Shown here: positions 1 to 11,366 of the stretch, one piece after another
Layout: the number at the start of each line of letters is the position of its first letter
Position numbering within the stretch: the first letter of the stretch is position 1
Origin: Limnomonas spitsbergensis
Taxonomy: Eukaryota; Chlorophyta; Chlorophyceae; Chlamydomonadales
Assembly: GCA_037349105.1 (NCBI GenBank)
Contig: JAYJMM010000038.1
Span: 3,756,501 to 3,820,500 of the forward strand
DNA length: 64,000 bases
Direction of reading: 5' to 3'
Notes under the pieces: model-generated
Database searches by the model: none
What the model saw: only the letters and a program-made list of their open reading frames with translations
What the model was told of the DNA's origin: nothing
Translations under genes and position numbers: made by a program

Positions 1-3000
1 GATATACAAGTGAAGCCGAAAGTTGGTGATGGTGGTGAAGGGTCTGGAAAGCACTCACTGCATGGCCAGTTCCCATGGAGACGCCTCCGTTGTTCTTGGT
101 GTTTCCAGGGTAGCAGGTGTGGGGGAAGTCCCTGAAGACAGGGGGGGGAGGGGGAGGAGGCGGGGAGGGGGGAGGGGGGGATGGTGGGGGAGGAGAGGGA
201 GGAGGAGGAGAGGGAGGGGGGGGAGGAGGAGGGGAAGGGGGGGGAGGGGGGGGAGGGGAAGGAGGAGGGGGGGGAGGAGGTGAGGGGGGAGGGGGAGAGG
301 GCGGGGGAGGTGAGGGGGGAGGAGGACGGGGAGGAGGAGGAGGAGGAGGGGAAGGGGGAGGAGGGGGGGGGAGGGGGAGGAGGGGAAGGGGGAGGGGGGG
401 GAGGAGGGGAGGGGGGAGGAGGAGATGGTGGGGGAGGAGAGGGTGGAGGGGGGCCGGGAGGAGGAGGAGGAGGAGGCGAAGGGGGGGGAGGAGGGGGAGG
501 CGAGGGGGGAGGGGGGGGAGGAGGAGAGGGGGGAGGAGGAGGGGGAGGGGAGGGGGGAGGGGGGGGGAGGGGGAGGAGAAGGAGAAGGGGGAGGAGGAGG
601 GTTGTAGTTCTGGCAAGCAATAGAAGTATCGTTGAATGTGCAACCACAGGTATCCTTGACAGACATAGAGGTGCCACATGTGAACTCTGAATAGTTGATT
701 CCAGTCTGAAGAACCTGGAAGTGTAGGGGAGTGGGTGATTTGCGTTAGTATCGGAATCATGTATGGTTCCAGGGGAATCAGTATCAGAAAATCAAGGTGA
801 AGGAGGGCAAATGGAGGGTTCATAACCAGTATGAAACTGCTTCGCAGCACCCGAGTGGGAGTGGGAGGCTGACTTGGTTCATAGACTGTTCATAGCATGT
901 TCCTTTGTCCTATATGTAGGACAGTTAGCAAAGTTTCTATATTTTTAGCTTTGGACAAGCATGAAAATTGCAACTCATCCCACATGCTTACCAGCAGAGA
1001 GTATTTAGGCATCATTGACTCGCAGACAGTGGTGGTCTCAGTAGATCCCGTGGCGCAGGTCTTGACACACTGGCCGGGCATGCTGGAGGCAACACAAGTG
1101 TAGAAGAGCTGAGACGAACCGAGGACCATGTTACTGTAGGTCAGCATGTAGGTTGAGAGGGCAGAGCATGTGGACGCAGTGGGGAAAGGGGGCTGGGTGG
1201 GGTTGGTGGCCTCCTTAATCACGCAGAACTCAACACAGATTTGGCACACAGGGGGCGGGGGAGGAGAGGGAGGGGGAGGAGGAGGGGGAGGAGGGGGGGA
1301 GGGAGGAGGGGGGGGGAGGGGGAGAGGGGGGAGGGGGAGAGGGAGGAGGCGGGGGAGGGGGAGAGGGAGGAGGAGGGGGAGGGGGAGAGGGAGGAGGAGG
1401 AGGTGGAGGGGGAGGAGGGGAGGGAGGGGGAGGGGAGGGGGGAGGAGGGAAAGGGGGAGGAGGGGAGGGTGGGGGAGGAGGGGGCGGGGAAGGGGGAGGG
1501 GGTGGGGGAGGGGATGGGGGGGGAGGGCTGGGGGGAGGGGGGCCAGGAGGAGGAGGGGGAGGAGGGGAGGGAGGGGGAGGAAGGGGGGGGGAGGGAGGAG
1601 GAGGGCGGGGTGGAGGAGGGGGAGGAGGACTGGGGGGAGGAGGAGGTGGAGGGCTGGGGGGAGGGGGAGGAGGAGGAGAGGGGGGAGGAGGGTGGGGGGG
1701 AGGAGGGCGGGGAGGAGGTGGAGGAGGCGGGGGAGGTGGCGGCGGAGGGGGGGGCGGGGGAAATGGGGGAGGGGGGGAAGGGGGAGGGGGAGGAGGGGGC
1801 GAGGGAGGAGGAGGGGGAGGAGGTGGGGGAGGAGAGGGGGGAGGGGGAGGAGGAGGAGAGGGGGGAGGAGGACGGGGGGGAGGAGGGGGAGGAGGAGAGG
1901 GGGGAGGAGGACGGGGGGGAGGAGGAGGAGGTGGAGAGGGAGGAGGGGGAGGAGGAGGTGAGGGGGGAGGAGGAGAGGGAGGAGGAGGAGAGGGTGGGGG
2001 AGGGGGAGGAGGAGAGGGTGGGGGAGGAGGAGGGGGAGAGGGTGGTGGAGGAGGAGAGGGAGGAGGGGGGATGTTGACGGGGCAGCAGATGGGTGCCATG
2101 TCAGTCTCAACATCCCAGTTGATGGGCCAGTAGTATTGGCCAGGCCAGACCTGGAAGAATGTTGAAATGGTGCAGGCCAGCCCCTTGGACTTGTAGCAGA
2201 AGGTGGTGCCAGCGCTGGAGGGCAGCAGCATTAGGTTGTACGCCTTTATGATCGCCTCACTTCCGTAGGACAGCCATGCAACGTTGGCAGACTGAAGCTG
2301 ACCGTTGATGTAGAGACCATCCTTGCGGTCAAAGTCGTCAATACAGGCGGGGTCTGCAGGGGAGACAGGTGGTGTGATGGGGAGACAGGTGGTGTGATGT
2401 CAGTCTCGGCAAAAAGACTGAAGGTCATGTGTTGAAATGTTGTTGTGTGCAATTTGCTAGAAAGAACTGACTAGCTCAAGCAAGCAGGGGAGGGCAGGAG
2501 GGGGGGGGCAGCACTGTCAGGAAACATAACAGGAATCGGCAGGCAGTAGAGGACTGACTAGCTCAAGCAAGCAGGGGAGGGTAGGAGGGGGAGGGCGGCA
2601 CTGTCAGGAAACATAACAGGAATCGGCAGGCAGTAGAGGACTGACTAGCTCAAGCAAGCAGGGGAGGGCAGGAGGGGGGGGGGGGCAGCACTGTCAGGAA
2701 ACATAACAGGAATCGGCAGGCAGTAGAGGACTGACTAGCTCAAGCAAGCAGGGGAGGGTAGGAGGGGGAGGGCGGCACTGTCAGGAAACATAACAGGAAT
2801 CGGCAGGCAGTAGAGGACTGACTAGCTCAAGCAAGCAGGGGAGGGCAGGAGGGGGGGGGGGGCAGCACTGTCAGGAAACATAACAGGAATCGGCGGGCAG
2901 TAGAGGACTGACTAGCTCAAGCACTGTTGTCAAGCCGTTCGCGTGCATGTTGATTTTGGCGGGCTGAAAGCGCGCATCGCTAGTTCAGATAGCTCATGCG

Positions 3001-4137
3001 CACAGTGCTCAAGGCCATGCAATGGGCATGTAGGTGTGAGTCGGCCATGCAATATACTAGTCAGGGTCTGCAGGGGAGGGGGGGGGCTTGACAGGGAGAG
3101 GTACTCTCTGACTTAAATTCGGTCCTATTCAATGCATCCTTGTCATAGGAGATAACAGTATGGTTCCCCAAATATTACAGGCACTGTTACTCACTGACTC
3201 CCATGATGAGGCGGGTTGCTCCGTAGGTGGAGATGGTGGTGTAGCAGGTGCTGGGGCTGGCAACAGGGCCCTTGTAGGACAAGGTCACGCAGTACATGCC
3301 AGGGGTAGTCTCGACAGGCTTGGTCAGGTCGAATGGGAGGGAGGTGGCGTTGTAGTCGGTGCAGCGGTGGTAAGGGAAAACGGGCCTGCTCAATAGGGGG
3401 ACATAGACACGTGTTTAGGGCAACATGCTGTAATGGGCCTGTTCAGGGAGGAGGGGCGGGCTTCAGGGGGCAGATACATCAGGTTGCATGGCCACAACAG
3501 TCAACAGGAATGCTGCATGCGCCATGCGGCAGGGGATCAGGAGATGAATAGAGGAGCTTGGCACATCATGCAGATTGGATCTCCGGCAAATTATCATGGG
3601 CGTGTGATAGGATGGTGAAGGTGGTATGGCTGACAGGCGGCGCGCTGGCAAGTAAGGCTGGCCGCATGGCGCTGATCTAGCTGATGCACTGTGGAGTAGA
3701 AAACGAGGCTCTCAGGTCCTAGTGAGCAGATGAGGGCGTCCAGCTAACCCAGAGGAACCCAGCTCTTCCAGCGAATCCCGAAAAACTCACACATGGCTTT
3801 GACCTGCGCGTTGGGAGAGAGCAAAGGATCGTCAGGGTTGGAATTCAAAAGCCCAGGGTGCACCGCAGCCGGCCTATGACCCTCTTCCATATGTAAAACC
3901 GAATAATTGCAATGCGTACTTGGCTAGCGTCGCAACATTGCTGCCATCTACGCATCGCTGGCATCCTTGTATGCGTCATGTGTAAGCCCACCCAGAGAAC
4001 CAACCCCAAAGGATGACTTGTTATCTGGTAGTTCGGCGTCACACAGTAACCGTCACTCAACCTAGCTTACCGTTGACGGTTGCGAGCGCTGCAGCGCACA
4101 CAAGGGCGGCCAGGGCCCATGACCTGGACATGATCAT
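1..4137 (-). CDS. Pherophorin-type extracellular matrix glycoprotein, 3' end beyond window
   Basis: Pherophorins are secreted hydroxyproline-rich proteins of the volvocine cell wall and extracellular matrix. The ATG at 4137 opens a 22-residue signal peptide (hydrophobic core [11 protein letters not shown]). Exons I can phase are 4071-4137, a 13-nt microexon 3791-3803, 3195-3385, 2353 down to 992, and 714 leftwards; donors are GTAAGC, GTGAGT, GTGAGT and GTAAGC. The first globular domain (exons 3-4) has the typical FPYHRC start and spaced Cys residues ([16 protein letters not shown]). It is followed by a Ser-Pro4-7 rod (about 2069-1255), a second Cys-rich domain ([17 protein letters not shown], then DTCGCTF after the next intron) and a second Pro-rich rod toward the left edge. 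Odd: the rod enters the second domain in another frame, with the break near a G8 run at 1305-1320. The family call is firm; the exact 3' structure is not. Confidence 0.88.
115..610 (-). repeat. Second Pro/Ser-rich rod of the pherophorin
   Basis: The same composition as the first rod follows the Cys-rich segment ending in CQNYN. The open frame drifts between PPPPSP and out-of-phase Leu/Ser/Pro translations, so indels in G-runs probably exist here too. To its left (115-1) all three minus frames are open for part of the way and I cannot choose the continuation. Confidence 0.7.
1255..2070 (-). repeat. Pro/Ser rod of the pherophorin (low complexity)
   Basis: A purine-only plus strand (GGAGG-type runs) encodes [13 protein letters not shown] blocks on the minus strand. 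In volvocine wall proteins such rods are prolyl-hydroxylated and glycosylated into stiff polyproline-II helices. Long G homopolymers make this stretch prone to sequencing and replication indels. Confidence 0.85.
2467..2925. repeat. 87-90 bp tandem repeat in a pherophorin intron
   Basis: About five copies start with CTGACTAGCTCAAGCAAGCA at 2467, 2554, 2641, 2731, 2818 and 2908 (last copy truncated). Copies differ mainly in the length of an internal G-run. The array lies wholly inside the intron between the two exons of the first pherophorin domain (2354-3194). Confidence 0.9.
4071..4137 (-). other. Signal-peptide exon of the pherophorin gene
   Basis: The exon encodes MIMSRS followed by a hydrophobic Ala/Leu stretch and ATVNG, and ends in phase 1 at a GTAAGC donor. 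ATG codons lie at 4137 and 4131; the first is chosen because both are in frame and nothing separates them. This is a classic secretion signal, as expected of a wall protein. Confidence 0.8.
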
Positions 4138-6470
4138 GTTGATGGCTTTCCTTGTGTTATTCTGCGTGAAGAGGAGAGAGGCAGGGTGGGGAGTGGGGAC
4201 GAAGCAGCAACAAGCGGCGGGAATGGACTGTGTATCAGTTAGTGAAGCACAGTATACGCAGGTAGTTACTGGCGTCCCGTTGATGTTGTCCTCGTCTCAG
4301 AAGTGGTTTTGAAAAGGGCTGGGAGCAGGCTGTGTAACACCTGCCCCGTACAACGCCATGCAGATAGTAGTACCCAACCGTCAATGATCGCAAGCAGTCC
4401 CTTGCTACTGCTCGGCAACATAACTAGTAATCGAGTACAATGTTGAACATATGCACAGTGAATGTGATGCTATTGCTTCTGATACGCAGTCACGTCGATA
4501 AGCGTTTATTGGGTGTTGTCATTAGGGTATGTCAATGACTGTTTGCGGCATCGGGAGGTGGATGGAATAGTGAGCGTTGCATTTTAAATTTGTAATGATG
4601 TGCCAGGTGCAATGTGTGGTTAGAATTTCGCAGTCCTAGTCATTACAGTTGTTCACGAAAAACAAGTTGCAACGGTAGAATAATGATAGCTCTGATGGGA
4701 CTCAACTGGCAGCAAGCAACTGTAGCATGGAGCATGATATTGCAAGTGGTAACGGTTGGGGGTGTAAATATGTTATGCTGTGTATTATGCATGTGTGTGT
4801 GAGTGAGAGGGCACTCATGGGCTGGGAGGTACTCACCACTATCAAGCACAACCGATGGCTGAGGTGTAGAGCTTGTCGTTATGAACGACTATTACATGTC
4901 CCATGTGCTTTTATAATCAAAGCTCGGAGTACCGTACATACCTTTTCGTTTTCGCGCGCAAAATCGATCACGTAAATGTATGCGGGATGGCGGTTTGGTT
5001 GCAGCAGCCAGGGTTGTGGCAGTTGTTAGTTTGGATTTGTTTTTGAATTTTAGGTTTATAGACAGACCGTTTCTGATCAAGCAAGGAACCGAACAATTAT
5101 AAACGTATGACAGCCCGATTTCGATTGATGGAGGAAACAAGGGTGGGGGAAAAGCACAAAAGTGTTCGAAAGTTCCTCCGTCCAGATGTTCCTCCAACCC
5201 TGTTCCACGAGGCGTGAGATGGAGGAAGAGTGGCGACATTTAAATATATATACGGTATGGGAGATCATCGCAAGGCTCTTTCCCGCAGAAAAGGGACTGC
5301 TTTGCTGCCCCCTACCACGTGCTTCCGTCCATTTCCTGCCAACCAGACAGGACGTCGGAGAGCCCGCAGGCAGGGGGCTGCAGGCCCTGGATTTTGTAGT
5401 TTTCGTTGTGCTTTTTTAAGGCTAGTCTCTTCAGGGGCAGGGGGTACGATTAGCCCGACCTTTGTGTTCTTTTCGTTTGGTGGGTGAACTTGCTATCCGT
5501 CCTCTCTTTCCTCGTATGCCTTCTCCCTTGGCTTTCCTAGCTGTCTTTTTGTTTGTTGACGTGGCCGAGCTTCATTTCAGCATGGCCCATAGGATTCCCA
5601 GAGGTATCAGAGGTGCAATGTCATTATCTTGCAAACATATCTCGTATAGCAGGCGTCTGCTGATCTTGCCTTGGGAGGCACTCACCTGCTGGCACTCATA
5701 GATTTCTGGATAGTGGATACCGTACCGCACCCTTGGACAATTAGACGGCAATCGCCAATGCTGTCACATGGGCAGGACCATGCACCTCATGCAGCTCACT
5801 AGGAGCTTGTACCTATTTCAACTGATCCTTTGCCAGCAGTTTCTGGTCAGCGATGTGTGCCTAGACTTTCACATTGCTAGATTCTACCATCTCGGGCTTG
5901 TTCCACCGACAATCTATGTTAGACAAATTCCACTCAGATGGACACCTCCTTGTCAAGGCCAGCGAGTCTGTGGCTCTGGTGGTCCAAGGCCCGGGGCCAG
6001 ACCAATATATTGTGAACCTTCCAGTTCAGCATAACATTCGAACACTTGATGCACGGGACAATCTACGGTAGGATGTACCTAACCGGAAGGATTCACTCAA
6101 ATGTGAGTATGTGACTTCAGATAAGTTCTGAAATTTCTTTAGTGAATTCTGTCCCATGAAGCGTCACATTAAATGCATGCGAAAAGTGCCCACAAAGCGT
6201 AGTTAACAGCAAGTTGTGTCTATGAAATAACATTAGGCCATGGCCAGGTGGCAGGCATTTGTTGACATTGTAGTACAGTCCAGATAATCATCATATATAA
6301 GTTAGGGTAGGGAGTGACGAGTAGCGTGCTGGAATGAATTATTTTTTGCAAAAAATAAGCCCAAGACACGAACAAGGAGTCAGCGTTTGCGAGAATAGTA
6401 CGAGCATGCACATTCCAGGCTTTTGGAACGCCAGCTCACCATCCCGTGTGTCACTACGTCCTAGGGCACC
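4138..6470. other. No supported gene; upstream of the pherophorin
   Basis: Only short open frames occur. TATA-like AT-rich tracts lie at about 5240-5260 but are not placed for the pherophorin start at 4137. A plus-strand open stretch at about 5915-6071 reads like protein (DGHLLVKASESVALVVQG, ending NIRTLDARDNLR) but has no splice or start support, and I do not recognise it. Confidence 0.5.
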
Positions 6471-7850
6471 CTAGACATGAATTGGGCCCAAGACGCGCCC
6501 GCAGAAGAAGCCGTGCCGGCAGCGAGGAGTTGGTCTTGTGACGGCACCCCAGACGCCCAAGCCGGTGACCCAAACGGCCTTGGCTTGCTGATTCCTGTTG
6601 CCTGCGGAAATTGCTGACTTGCCGCCGCAGAAGAGCTCAAATCGTTCATGAGAAGGAGGGGGAACCCAGAGGAAACACTTTGGGGCATCTATCTTTGGGA
6701 GCCACCTGGTGCTTGGCTGTCCCACATTGACCGTGATTCCGGCAGTGCTCCGCACAAAACGAGCGGCACTTCTGAGAGCCATGCGCCCTGACAGTGCAAC
6801 CAGCAATGGACACGAGAGGGGCTCGCCACCCTTGTTGCTGTGTCTGGAAACTCCACCAGCTACGTCGCCAGGCAGCTGCTCATCAAGTGAATTCAACGAA
6901 ATCTGCAGCTGTTGCAATGCTCAGGTCTGCTGCTGCTACTGCTGCTGCCAGGCAGCCAACTGCTGCTGTTGCGAGGCACCTGCCTGCTGCTTCTCCTGTT
7001 CCAACTGCCAGGCAGCCAGCTGCGGCTGATGCGAGGTTCCAGCCTGCTGCTGCTGCTACTGCTGCCGGGCAGCCAGCTGTGGCGGTTGCGAGGCTCCAGC
7101 CTGCTGCTATTGTTGCTGTTGTTGCTGCTGCTGCCGGGCAGCCAGCTGCGGCTGCGGCAATGCACCTGCCAGCTGTTGCTGCTGCTCCTGCCGCTGCTGC
7201 TGCCGGGCAGGCAGCTGCAGTTGTGGCCAGGCACCTGCCTGTTGCTGATGCTGCAAGGCAACCAGCTGCTGCTGTTGCTGTTGTTGCTGCTGAAGTTTTT
7301 GCATTTGTTGCTGCTGCTGCACTTCCACTGCCTGTCGTGCTTCGACAGGAGGCAGGGCAGGAGGCAGGGCAGGAGGCAGGGCAGGAGGCAGGGCAGAAGG
7401 CAGGGCAGGAAGCAGGGCGGGAGGCAGGGCGGGAGACAGGGCAGGAGGCAGGGAGGGAGACAGGGCAGGAGGCAGGGAGGGAGACAGGGCAGGAGGCAGG
7501 GCAGGAGGCAGGGCAGGAGGCAAGCAAGGAGGCAGGGCAGGCGGCAGGGCAGGCGGCAGGGCAGGCGGCAGGGCAGGAGGCAAGGCAGGAGGCAGGGCAG
7601 GAGTGTCATTATGGACCTTCTCCTCCAGGGAGTGCCCCTCCGATGCGAGACACTGAGCCCATGCAGCGCACCTGGCGCCCATACTGGCCACCAGGTCAGC
7701 TGAAGCGGCCCCTCGCAGCTGCCCGTGGGGAGTGCTCTCCGCCCTGTGAATGCAGTCATGCTTACATAGGAAACGCAGCTCGTCCCTGCCTTGCATTCCC
7801 CCCCTCATGCGTATCATGATGAGCCAGCCAGGGCAGCCATTGACCATCAT
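6471..7850 (-). pseudogene. Q-rich / Leu-Pro-Pro-Ala repeat coding relic
   Basis: Read on the minus strand, 7850-7620 has mixed composition, 7610-7345 encodes repeated ALPP units, and 7330-6900 encodes long Gln runs interrupted by several TAG codons where CAG is expected. A final open stretch (about 6800-6471) includes KCFLWVPPPSHERFELFCGG. CAG-to-TAG changes inside polyQ suggest a decayed coding sequence, but one of the Ala or Leu frames could be the true one. No known domain is recognised. The plus strand is also open through much of this block, so orientation is uncertain. Confidence 0.35.
7345..7610. repeat. 12-bp minisatellite, GGCAGGGCAGGA-type
   Basis: About 22 head-to-tail copies of a 12-bp unit, with variants GGCAGGGAGGGAGACA and GGCAGGGCAGGC. 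The unit is a multiple of three, so it keeps a frame open on both strands (ALPP on minus, GQEA on plus). Confidence 0.9.
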
Positions 7851-8070
7851 AGAGCAGCTGTAGCAGCTGTACCACTCGGCACCGCTTTGGACTCAGCCTC
7901 CTCTGAATATGCCAGCCCTTGTCACGCCTTAGCTGTTCTCGGCCGGCCACATGAGCGTGCCTACTCCTGCTGCCGGTGCCGGTCTTGGTGTTGGCGTTGA
8001 TGTTGCAGTTCTGTCACCGCCTGTCATGTCGCTGACTTCTGAAACAGAAAAATCGTCCTCTGTCCTCCCC

Positions 8071-9526
8071 TCATAGTCCATCCCATCCTGCCACGTCGTG
8101 GGGTGGGTGTGCCTGACGCGGACAGCTCGCTACTCCCAGACGCACGTGCCTTCCTGACCTAACCGCTGTTGGGTCTTTCCAGTGCTCGAGTGCGAAGGGA
8201 ATGCTTGCATGCGCCTTGAGGACAGCCTTCAGCGCATGGTAAGCTGTCCGGCAGAAATGTTTCGCCATGGGGTTGAAGAATCTGAGAGTCTTCAAAAGCG
8301 GCGTCGGTGGTGAACAAGGTGTTGGCCCCGCCCATGGGCCTGCACGGCTGCACTTGAGGCTTCCATCCAAGGTTACCGAGAAGTTTTTGTTGGCCAGGTG
8401 TCTCCTGATCAGCTGATGCCTGATCCGCATTTAAAAAGCAGTACTTTAAACTTTTCAGCTTGAGCTTTGCACCGAGCCCCTCCATGCAAATATCAAGCTG
8501 AGCTGTGATGGCAACGAGCCATACAGACAGCAGCAGGAGGGCGGGGGAAGGTGAGGAATACTGCAGGAGGAGGAGGATGTGCAGTCTAGGTGGTTTAGTA
8601 TGGCTTTTTCAGGTCTCAAGCTCCAAGATCAACACTCACGTGGAATTTCACACGTGTCGCCGTGATTTAGCCGTTGAAAACCCGCAACCTTCAGGTCCCA
8701 GCTGAGGATTGGCAGAGGTGGCAACCGAGAGGCTACTATAATAAATGCAAGATATAGATCGATGCCCAGAGGAGTGACGGAAGGGCCTCAGTTTCTTAAC
8801 GCTGCCGATGAGTCCGTGCGCGGTTTCGCAAATAGTAACTATGACATTAATCTTGACCGTGGCCTCAAGTGCCACCGTGACGTCAAGCTCTCCTCTTCAA
8901 TCACTCTTGATGAAGCCTAAGTCGCGCAGCGCATCTGCGACGGCAGGAAATTGCTGACGGGGAGCGCTTTGGCAGCAGAGGCAGCGATGAAGGCTTACTC
9001 CTCCTGGCCTGAGACCTTCCCGTCATGTTGGCCCAACATCAGGCGCATTAAGCTGGCCAGCAGCACCTCTCCCACCCCTGAACTGCCAAAGGGCATCCCA
9101 TGCGGTCTGCCTCCCCATGTAGTCTGCCGCCTCCCCATGCATCAGCTTCTTCGCTGGGCACCTCGGCATCCCCGGCGACATCTCTGGGGCAATCACCTTG
9201 CAGTAGCCTGGCCTCACGAAGCCAAGCCAGTAGCGAGGCTGGCTCCGGCGATGAGGGAGAGGAGGAGGGGAAGGCGCTGTCGCAGGTGGCCTATGTGGCC
9301 CGCCAGCAACAAGGGGCGGGTGCATGCGGCGGGGGGCGGCAATGCCGCCAGCCGCTTGCAGGCTTCCGTGCACGGCGCTGCGTTGTGGTACAAGTGCTTT
9401 GCGTGCGACCTGATGGACAGTAGCTGCCCCGGCAGAGGGCTGATCATGCAGCCTCATGATAGCGAGGACATCCTGCAGGTTCGCTTCTAGGGCCCATGCA
9501 AGCATGCAGTGGAAAGCGGAGAGCAT
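8071..9526 (-). other. Possible decayed minus-strand coding segments, unknown
   Basis: Two minus-strand stretches look protein-like. One is 8430-8071, containing RFFNPMAKHFCRTAYHALKA; an overlapping alternative frame at about 8485-8159 contains GGANTLFTTDAAFEDS. The other is 9526-9023, with LSAFHCMLAWALEANLQDVL. Alternation of plausible peptide between frames suggests frameshifted relics, perhaps of a mobile element gene. No family is recognised and no splice model holds. Confidence 0.25.
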
Positions 9527-9750
9527 GGTGAATATCGCGGCATGAGGCGCAAGGACGCGGTCGCCTCCACAGCTGGGCGCAGGCTAGCTGGAGCTCACGG
9601 TGCGGCTCTGTAGGAGGGCGGGCCAAGTGCTGCGCACCCGCCCACCAAACTTTCTGGACTCAGGAGCAACATTAAAGACCGCCCAGGCCGCCTGGCTCCC
9701 CTGCCCCCTGGCCCCCTGCCCCCCGCCCTCCTGGCCGCTGGCCGGAATGC

Positions 9751-10537
9751 ATGCCCCTGCAACCGCAGCAGACCCTGTGGCCAGCGGTGGCCTCCTCTGG
9801 CTTTGTGATGCAGCAGCAACTGCAGCTTGGGTCAGCAGTGCCACCTTTCATTCTGTCAATACCGCACCAGCAACCGCAGCAGACCGTGTGGCCAGGGGTG
9901 GCCTCCTCTGGCTTTGTGATGCAGCAGCAACTGCAGCTTGGGTCAGCGGCTCCCTGTGGCACAGAGATGCAGCAGCAACTGCAGCTTGGGTCAGCGGCTC
10001 CCTGTGGCACAGTGATGCAGCAGCTACTGCAGCTTGGGTCACCGGCTCCCTGTGGCACAGTGATGCAGCAGCAACTGCAGCTTGGGTCACCAGCTCCCTG
10101 TGGCACAGTGATGCAGCAGCAACTGCAGCTTGGGTAAGCGGCTCCCTGTGTTGCAGTGACTGCAGCAGCAACTGCAGCTTGGGTCAGCGGCTCCCTGTGG
10201 CACAGTGTTGCAGCAACTGCAGCTTGGGTCAGCGGCTCCCTGTGTTGCAGTGACTGCAGCAGCTGCATCAACAGCATATGGGGTCACCTTTTGGCTCACC
10301 AATGCCGATGCCGCAGCAACAAAGTCTGTGAGGCCAGCGGTGGCTGCCTCTGGCTCAGCGTTGCCAACTTTTGTCCCGCCAATGTTAAACCCGCAACTGC
10401 AGCAGCAGCATCGGGTGTCAGCACATATGTGGCAAAACTGGCAGCAACAGCCCCCCATTCAAGCGTTCGACGCCCAATCTGTTTTGCAAGCCTTTATGGA
10501 TCTTGTGCACCCTGCTAAGCGGCATAAGACTGGGTAG
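9751..10537 (+). CDS. 3' part of a Gln-rich repeat protein, reading frame broken
   Basis: The segment 9751-10137 encodes repeats of the type SAAPCGTVMQQQLQLG. After a TAA at 10135 and a frame change, 10160-10537 continues the same repeat peptide and then a non-repetitive C-terminus (PPMLNPQLQQQ, later FMDLVHPAKRHKTG, stop). A TGTAA signal 113 bp downstream supports a real transcript end. The TAA lies in GGTAAGC, which differs from the other repeat copies (GGTCAGC) and also resembles a splice donor, but I found no acceptor that restores the frame. The 5' end of the gene is not identified. Function unknown; the Gln-rich tail is common in algal regulatory proteins but proves nothing. Confidence 0.5.
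9768..10262. repeat. 48-bp coding minisatellite with two longer leading copies
   Basis: The unit consists of a CAGCAGCAACTGCAGCTTGG core plus GCGGCTCCCTGTGGCACAGTG. Around seven copies follow one another from about 9930. Two earlier copies are about 110 bp apart and carry the extra CCTCCTCTGGCTTTGTGATG segment. Confidence 0.85.
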
Positions 10538-10649
10538 TGACTGGCCCTACTGCTTCTCCATTCCGGGGTAGTGCCCATTATCTCATCATTTAGTTTTAGC
10601 TATTTGAAGCAGTATTATTATTACTCTTGTATATCCATTAGTTACCCTT

Positions 10650-10654
10650 TGTAA
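10650..10654 (+). terminator. TGTAA polyadenylation signal
   Basis: TGTAA is the usual polyadenylation signal in Chlamydomonas and Volvox. It lies in an AT-rich 3' UTR-like tract (10560-10690), 113 bp after the stop at 10537, on the same strand as the Q-rich reading frame. Confidence 0.6.
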
Positions 10655-11366
10655 ATATCTTTCTATATATTTCCCTTACAGTAGATGTGTGCTTTGCCTC
10701 CCCTCAAAAGTAACGTTGTGTAGGGGTGAGGATGCATTAAAATACTATTGGGCAATCGTCAGCGCTATGCGTCAGTCTGACTACGGTGACGAAGTTGTTT
10801 TCCTTACCTCTTTTCCTCTTCCTTATAGTTTCTTCTTTTCCGCCTTCTGAACAGTTGGGCGCCGAGCTTTTTGAGCAGATTCCAGTGCCTGAATTTGACC
10901 TTCCATTGTTCAAGCGAACATGGCTTCCGCTCATCCGGGATCTCCTGTAGCTTTGAGCGGACGGTCAATTCCTAACCCTCCACCTCCTCAGCTGCCTCCC
11001 TGGGCAGTTGCAGCACTATCGCAGGGAGAAGACTGAAGCGGACTGAGCCGCCAGGCGACCATGCCGCCTTGGCCTTTGGCAGCTGCTGCTGAGACCTCAG
11101 CTCGTGTGGTCGTGTTTGTCATGAAGCTGTCACTGACGTTACACCTCTGGGCCTTGCTCAAAAAAAACTCGGCCGTGTGGGCGCCTAAGTAGAAGGGGCA
11201 GAAAAAGAAGAAGAAAAAGGGGCAAAAAAAGTGAAGGGACAGACCAAAGGTTGGAAAGGAAAGGCAAAGGATGAAGCCAAGCCTTGCCATGCCCAACTCG
11301 GTGTTGGTTGCTTGCTCAGGGGGGGCACTGGTTTTTGCTCGCTGTCCTAGCGTATTTAGCTCCGGT

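Noticed and set aside
117..2077. Plus-strand Gly/Arg/Glu-rich frames
   Set aside because: They are the antisense of pherophorin Pro/Ser rods, whose minus-strand Cys-rich domains and splice sites are convincing.
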